A DNA stretch of 64,000 nt, taken from positions 1,178,001-1,242,000 of the forward strand of contig JANATG010000006.1 in the NCBI GenBank assembly GCA_029449235.1, written 5' to 3'. The notes under the pieces are model-generated. The model ran no database searches and was not told the DNA's origin. It saw only the letters and a program-made list of their open reading frames with translations. The stretch comes from Linnemannia schmuckeri. Taxonomy: Eukaryota > Mortierellomycota > Mortierellomycetes > Mortierellales > Mortierellaceae. This document shows positions 58,027 to 64,000 of this stretch, one piece after another. The translations under genes and the position numbers were made by a program. Within the stretch, counting starts at the first letter, position 1; each line of letters opens with the position of its first letter.

Positions 58027-61020
58027 ATGGCGACACGGAAACTACAAAGTAAAGTCGTATTCGCCAGCTTCGGGAGACCTCAGCAGTGTTCATATCAGTT
58101 AGTCAGTCGTACCAAGCAAACCACTCTTGTACACAAGGCAAAATAGGGATGCCTGACACTACGATTGTTTTATCACCTCTAAATCAATAGCCGAAATTGA
58201 CAAGGTCCTGAAGAAGGTCGCAGAGGGCATCGAGACATTTGAAGAGACTCTGGAAAAGATCGAGACGACTACCAATGCTAATCAAAAGGAAAAGTACGAG
58301 TCGGATCTCAAGAAGGATATTAAAAAGCTGCAACGGCAGCGAGATCAGATCAAGACATGGATCTCCTCAAACGACATCAAGGATAAACGGGCGCTCATGG
58401 AGAACCGTAAGCTCATTGAGCAGGTAAGTAGCCATCACGGACAGTACACTCTTGAATCAGGATTAATAAGATTGCAATTCATTCACAAGATTACCTGTAT
58501 CAGACAACAAAGCGAAAATCAACCACGTATCTCATTCATTTTTACCATACATTTTCCGAAAAAAATAGCAAATGGAAAAGTTCAAGGTCATTGAAAAGGA
58601 GATGAAGACAAAGGCCTACTCTAGAGAAGGCCTCATCATGTCTGGACGACTGGATCCCAAGGAAAAGGAAAAGGCGGACCTGTGCGCATGGGTCACAGAA
58701 AGAGTCGAGTCGCTCAACATGCAGATCGAAGCAATGGAGGCAGAAGTCGAGACGCTACAGACCGGATCAAAAAAGGGCAAAAACAACCCTGCCAGGGAGA
58801 GAATATCGGAACTGGAGGATAAGATCGAACGACACAAGTGGCACCAAGGTCGATTGGAGCTGATCTTGAGGCTCCTAGAGAATGGACAAATCGACCTTGA
58901 CAAGGTGAGATTGATACACCCTGCAAGGGAGTATAAACTGAGCAGGTGATGACTTTTGTTATAGAGGTTTCATGACTAAACTAGCCGCTCTTTGCTTGTT
59001 ACTGGCTTATAGGTCACGTCAATTCAGGAAGATGTCAACTATTATGTGGATGAAAACCAGGTATGTACTCGGGATAGTTCTCAGGACATGGGCTAATTGC
59101 AGTGTCAACGTCTTCCTTACATGCCAAGCTAATCTTACGAACAAAATTAATCTCCCATTCACATAGGATCCTGACTTTGCAGAGGACGAGGAAATTTACA
59201 CCGACTTGAATCTGGAAGAGGAGGAAGACTACTATGTCATCGGAGCAGACGATCACCACAAGGATGACGATGTATCTGAAAAGGACAAGGACGAAGAACT
59301 TCCAGCAAAGAAGCCTCCTAAAACCGTGGAACCGGAACCAGCAGCGTCACCTGCACGGACCACAACGACGAAAACGGCACCCATGAAAAGTAAGTCGATC
59401 ATGTGTGTGCATGCGCCAAAACGACACAGCAAAATAAATACGACGCCGTGCTAACACTCTTATCGCAACACACTTTTTTTTAGAACTGTCCATCTCGGAA
59501 CCCAAGGAGACAAAACCGGCACCGGCACCAGCACCGACAGTACCAACAGCAACGGCTACATCGAAAACAACGTCAAACGGATCTACACGGCAAACGACGA
59601 TACCTCGGCCTGCGGACACACCGACGATTCAATACGCTACTGCGGCGGCGGCCAATCTTCCTATGACAGAACCCTCTCAAACCTCTAACATCACAGCATC
59701 ACCATCGCTCGCCGCCGCCATTGCTGATGATTCATCGGCCGCATCAAAGGACGGATTGGTTTCAACGTCAGAGCCATCTGCAGAATCGGCAGTAACCCCA
59801 GCGTCGGCTGCAGGATCAGGTATCGCGCCAGCAGGAGCGTCGGCAACAGTTGCTACACCACCAATGGACGAGGCCAAAACACAATCGGTCATGTCCACGC
59901 CATTGGCGGCCAACTATTCAGCCGTCTCCTCTACAACAACCGCAAAGTCAACGGATATCACTTCTGCCCAACCAAGCAGGAGTCAATCTCCAGATGAGGT
60001 AAATCAAAAGGGAACACCTTGCCTCACATCAGGATTAACATTCGGACGGTTATTCTGTCTTCACTCGGACAAAGGTGACTCTAGAATTTATTTATCATTT
60101 CTAAATGTCAACGGCCTTGCTTGGACTTTCTCCCTTGCATGAAATTAGAAATTTGTGGCTCAGGAGATTGCTAGGAGCCAACAACAACAAGAGCTTGCTC
60201 CCTCTGAGCCCGAGATCCGTCTCCCATCTGCACTGGCGGACCTTGCACATAGCTTTGAGATCTCCAAGGAACGTGCCTTGTCCAAGGATGTTGGATTCTT
60301 TGCCATTCAGATGCTCGAGACAAGCTTCCAGTTTCTTCCGGAAGCAGCTGACACGGAGAGGTATGCAGGATATTTAATTTCTCGAATTTTGAAATTGCAC
60401 CCATTCTCGGTTACTCGCCGAAAACGTCGACAAGGTGTTTACATCTCCGTGCTGATCATTCAAATGGCTTACCTCCTTTTTTTCTTTTTTCCTTTTTTTT
60501 AATAATGTTCTTCATTGCTCGCTATAGGCCAAAGTACTATGCTCCTAAGAATCCCTACCCAACACCATCCTATTACCCTCAAATGCCGCCTCCAGCTCTT
60601 TTCGAGACTTCTGCGACGTTTGAAAAGTTTGACATCGATACGCTGTTCTTTATCTTTTACTATCAACAAGGAACCTACCAACAGTAAGTGTCAAGATCCT
60701 GTGGACCATTTTTAGAGAATAAGCGGTCCGTACAAAGAAGGATGAAAGAAGGTTATTGCTGGAGTTAACTCATTTTGTCTAATCTACTGCATCGTCTTTT
60801 GATCTCTAGGTACTTGGCGGCAAGAGAGTTGAAGAAGCAATCATGGCGGTTCCACAAAAAGTACCTAACATGGTTCCAGCGCCATGAGGAACCCAAGGCT
60901 ATCACTGACGACTATGAGCAAGGGACATATATTTACTTTGACTACGAGGGTGCATGGTGCCAACGCAAGAAGACTGATTTCCGTTTCGAGTACAAGTTCC
61001 TCGAGGACGAACTTGTTTAA
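58027..61020 (+). CDS. NOT3: CCR4-NOT complex subunit NOT3 (CNOT3; Not3/Not5)
   Basis: Nine exons (58027-58048, 58191-58423, 58569-58904, 59013-59060, 59167-59389, 59484-59998, 60149-60360, 60528-60683, 60810-61020) with closed phases give 651 aa. The N-terminal Not3 coiled-coil domain is clear: MATRKLQTEIDKVLKKVAEG, QRQRDQIKTWISSNDIKDKR, MEKFKVIEKEMKTKAYSREG and LDKVTSIQEDVNYYVDENQD. The C-terminal NOT box is also complete: ARELKKQSWRFHKKYLTWFQ, GTYIYFDYEGAWCQRKK and DFRFEYKFLEDELV. The middle is Ser/Thr/Ala/Pro-rich. The complex deadenylates mRNAs and links to repression and decay in the cytoplasm and nucleus; NOT3/5 binds NOT1-NOT2 through the NOT box. The first exon codes for only seven residues and one base. 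Confidence 0.95.
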
Positions 61021-62927
61021 AGGCCAATGAGTTTTTTAATACCTCTTCCTCCTTTCTCCTTCTCATCGTCTCTATGTCAGTGCACTCTTTTTTTATTCTA
61101 CCTTCCTACTATTACCGTTTATCTCTGCTCTCCTTTTACTTTGCTTCCCTCTTTACTCTCTTTACTATCTCTCTCTCTCTTTTTTTCTTTCTCCTTCTCC
61201 TCTCCCTCCCTGTTTTTTTTTTCTGTTGTTGTGCCGTCGTCTTTACCCACTATCCGTTTGTAATGCCCTCCTTTGCTCTGTTCAACACATGTAGTTTTAT
61301 GCCGTCTTTTTTTTTCTGTTTTAACCTTTTGTTTATCCTTTAACCTTTTCGCCCATCCTATTCCGCCGAAAAAAAAACTTCAGTTTATAAAAATGAGGCT
61401 CTTTCTCGTCAAAATGAACTTTTGGATTGACAGGGTTTTGGTTCTATGCGCGGCTCATTTACTTTTGCTTGCTCGGGTGGGAGTTTTCATTTGGGGGTGG
61501 GTGGATGAATATGTGGTTGGTTACTTCATTGTGCGAACGGAAACAGAGGGGTTTAAGGGGAAGGAAGAGAGCCAGCAACTATTTTTTTTTAATATAATTG
61601 TTCGTGGTTACCTACGCTTTCTGCACGTGGAGAATGTCCTTAACAAACTATTCGGTAGAAATAAAGTATGAAAATAATGTCCCTTTGGACACAATCTTTG
61701 ACTCGCAATAGAGGATGGATGATAATGACGAGGGCCTAAAAAGGGAGCATACAAGCACAATCATGAGCCTTTTAGCGTTATTTCTTTTCTTATTCAGCTG
61801 TTATCGTGCTTTGGCTCCCTGTTTTCTTCTTTTGTGCATTTGGCTATTTTTGCATGGTGTGGATGAAGAAGGAACGTGTCCCCATGGATGGATCAAAAAA
61901 GAACTGGGATTGGGTATCTCATTGCCCCCCCTCCTCTCTCTCTCTTTCTTTGTTCGGCCGTTTGTTCGCCTTCAAAAAAAATCGGTTTCTCTTTGTCAAA
62001 TGCTCATTCCTTTTATATGTCAATTGTTTGTGTTTCCGTATTTTCTCCTCTCGTTCGACCGCATCCTCTTTTCGTACTTCTTTTCTAACCTTCTCAATTT
62101 TCTTTTTCCTTCATTACCCTCACCTTTCTGTCGTTCGCTTGCTTATATATCAATAGTCACCAGCAATAAGGTAATGATTGACGAGTTTCCTAAAAGGATC
62201 AGCGAAATTGTCTCCTCTGCCTCCTTTGTCTATTACATATTTTGACCATTGGTCAGCACTAGCCACTAGGTAGTGTCAACAAAAAACACTCTATCAGTCT
62301 TGGATTTTTGATTGTCTGTTTTGGTTCGATTTAACCTCCCTCGTTCATTTCTTTTCTGTCCATCTCACCTCGTTTTTGCCTCAATAAGGATGATGGACGA
62401 GAGAAGGGCAAGAAAAGTGAAGGAAAATGGGATGGTGTTGATCGACTGCTGATTGAAAGTTGGCCCACTTGAATGAACAACCTATGGTTGTATATCAGCA
62501 CTGCCATTCTCCCTCAACAACAAATACCTATTGATCATTTCAATGGCATTCAGCTTCTTACGCTTGAGGAACCATTCCTGCTCACCATGCCTCTCTCTTT
62601 CTCGTTATCCTCCTCCTCCTCCTTTCGCGTTTCTATCCTAATTTTTGTTCTTGCTTATGCTCCCTTTCTTTGTTCCTTGAAGCTACTACAAGTTTTCACT
62701 AAACTGACTTCTTGACAACCCGTACTGCCACACACTCTCTTTCTTCCTCCCTCCCTCCCTCTCTCTCTCTCTCTCGCATCGCTCCTTTTTTTAATCCTTT
62801 GGCCCATTCTCCTATCTCGTATTCCTCGCGGCGCCACCTTTTTTTCTGTTCAGCTAAAAACAGTAGAAACCAAAATATACTACGACACACGAACACAGCA
62901 TTCCAGACAACATCTCACGCTCCAACA
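61021..62927. other. Intergenic, T/C-rich, no gene seen
   Basis: About 1.9 kb between NOT3 and the last gene. It is T/C-rich on the plus strand almost throughout, with a (CT)n block at 62755-62775. Frames of up to 176 codons are composed of Phe/Leu/Ser from this bias and have no recognisable domain. Confidence 0.55.
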
Positions 62928-64000
62928 ATGATCCGTCGCGCCGCCTACCAAGAAGTCGTCGTCGTCGTGGCTGTCGATACCGACCAAACCTTACCGCCCC
63001 TTCCTCCCCCTTCGCCCTCCTCATTTTCCACTCCTCCAGCTTATACCCAACATCACCAACGAACACAACAACAGCAATATCCCACCACTTCACCTATTCG
63101 ACCGTGGGACAACACAAACACCTCAATTGAACACAACAACGAGAGCAAAACGTTCAAGATTCCCATCCATCTCATAAAACGCTCTCGAGCAGTCCTCTTC
63201 AAAGACCTAGAACGTCTCCTCACCCCCTCCACCGCCGGCTATGGGAGTGGTGGTAGATTGGTTCAGGCCATTCGAACACAACGTGGGGATATTATCTACT
63301 GTCGACACGACCCTGACGACGACCACGAGAGCAGCAATAATATTGCCAACCAAAACTTTACCGACAGCAGCACCAGTAACAATATCGCCAAACACGACAG
63401 CGACAACTCCATCACGGCTGATCGGGTGGATGCAGCAGCAGCACGTTTTTCGCACCGACCCTCCGATTTCTCCCTCCTTCCTCTCCACCCTCCCTCTGTT
63501 GCTTTGCCATCGTCGTTTTCGATTTCACACACAAACATAATCACGCCTACATCCACACCCCTACCTTCTTCCTCTTCTTCTTCGTCGTTGACGTCCAATT
63601 CCTTCAAACTTCGTCAACAACAACCGACATTTATTCTTATTCCTGAAGATATGGAGGACTGTATCTGGTACCTGTACCCTTCCTCTTCTCCCTCCGCCTC
63701 ACCCTCTTCCTCTTCGCCATCCGCTAACACCAACCATACCTTCACGACAACTACTACTGCTACTGCGACTATGACAACTACACCGATCACGAATGGCAAG
63801 GACGAGCATCGGTTGGTCGGACGTCAAGATACGACGAATCGCTCTCAACCTTGCTCCTCTTCCTCCTCTTCTTCCTCTTCTGCTTCTGCTTCTGCGTCTT
63901 CTCCTTTTTTAGTCGTCGAGGATTCCAAAAAGGAGTTGTTCTCGTTGTTGGACACGTCCACAACCAGCATTACTGCTGCTTCACCTACACTCTCAGGAAC
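62928..64000 (+). CDS. Unrecognised low-complexity protein, 3' end outside window
   Basis: From the ATG at 62928 (MIRRAAYQEVVVVVAVDTDQ) the frame stays open for 357 codons to the last base, so the gene is cut by the window edge. It is rich in Ser, Thr, Pro and Asn, with several poly-Ser tracts. Three short stretches are non-repetitive: KTFKIPIHLIKRSRAVLFKD (about residue 77), RLVQAIRTQRGDIIYCRHD (about 113), and TFILIPEDMEDCIWYLY (about 235). I do not recognise a family. The patterned blocks suggest a regulatory protein with a folded domain further downstream. A C/T-rich leader precedes it, as for other genes in this window. An intron inside this stretch cannot be excluded. Confidence 0.6.
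   Translation, partial: MIRRAAYQEVVVVVAVDTDQTLPPLPPPSPSSFSTPPAYTQHHQRTQQQQYPTTSPIRPWDNTNTSIEHNNESKTFKIPIHLIKRSRAVLFKDLERLLTPSTAGYGSGGRLVQAIRTQRGDIIYCRHDPDDDHESSNNIANQNFTDSSTSNNIAKHDSDNSITADRVDAAAARFSHRPSDFSLLPLHPPSVALPSSFSISHTNIITPTSTPLPSSSSSSSLTSNSFKLRQQQPTFILIPEDMEDCIWYLYPSSSPSASPSSSSPSANTNHTFTTTTTATATMTTTPITNGKDEHRLVGRQDTTNRSQPCSSSSSSSSSASASASSPFLVVEDSKKELFSLLDTSTTSITAASPTLSG

Noticed and set aside
61715..62245. 176-codon hydrophobic plus-strand frame after NOT3
   Set aside because: It appears membrane-like but is Phe/Leu/Ser-rich in T/C-rich DNA, without patterned charges typical of a real transporter.
1..64000. tRNA, rRNA, CRISPR or prokaryotic-type operon signals
   Set aside because: I looked for B-box-like and cloverleaf patterns and for spaced direct repeats and found none that hold up; the intron-rich genes exclude a prokaryotic source.

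Overview
This 64 kb window is nuclear DNA of a filamentous fungus. Genes are split by many short introns (mostly about 60-350 bp, GT..AG), intergenic DNA is rich in C/T tracts and A/T homopolymers, and the encoded proteins are fungal or general eukaryotic housekeeping proteins. The mix (GPI-anchored chitin deacetylase, Ecl1-type protein, an animal/plant-like augmin subunit candidate, a TRF-type telomere protein, high intron density) fits an early-diverging fungus. Mucoromycota, particularly Mortierellomycotina, is my inference; it is not proven by any single base. I see no rRNA, tRNA, intact transposon or CRISPR array.

Layout, left to right. 0-8 kb, minus strand: an Sgf73/ataxin-7 SAGA subunit, a decayed type I DnaJ/Hsp40 copy (probable pseudogene), and an mpaB/DUF2236-type oxygenase. 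8-23 kb: TIM13 (-) and NPR2 (+) diverge from a promoter that holds a 43-bp near-perfect palindrome; then RPS28 (-), a CENP-B-type DNA-binding protein (+), class II fumarase (-), a SAPS-domain Sit4/PP6 phosphatase regulator (+) and an unrecognised 287-aa gene (-). 25-31 kb: an Ecl1-like zinc protein (+), a chitin deacetylase (+) and a small coiled-coil protein that resembles augmin subunit HAUS2 (-). 31-41 kb: a TRF-like telomere-repeat binding protein (-), a TPR plus RS-domain protein (+) and a Stealth-family phosphotransferase (-). 43-54 kb: a stand-alone HIRAN protein (+), a Sec14/CRAL-TRIO protein (+), mitochondrial methionyl-tRNA formyltransferase (-) and a full ABCB/P-glycoprotein transporter (-). 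58-64 kb: CCR4-NOT subunit NOT3 (+) and the 5' end of an unrecognised low-complexity protein (+) that runs off the window.

Genes are not co-transcribed. They alternate as divergent pairs and as tightly packed convergent pairs (100-200 bp between stop codons). Several touch one theme, nutrient/TOR signalling (NPR2, SAPS, Ecl1-like, NOT3), but nothing indicates physical clustering for function.

Exon coordinates were worked out by hand from GT..AG sites and reading-phase continuity. For nearly every gene all junction phases close and the total length is a multiple of three, which supports the models. Apart from the DnaJ copy, three gaps (27.4-27.7, 42.0-42.7 and 55.5-57.2 kb, minus strand) hold exon-like coding pieces that I could not assemble or name.
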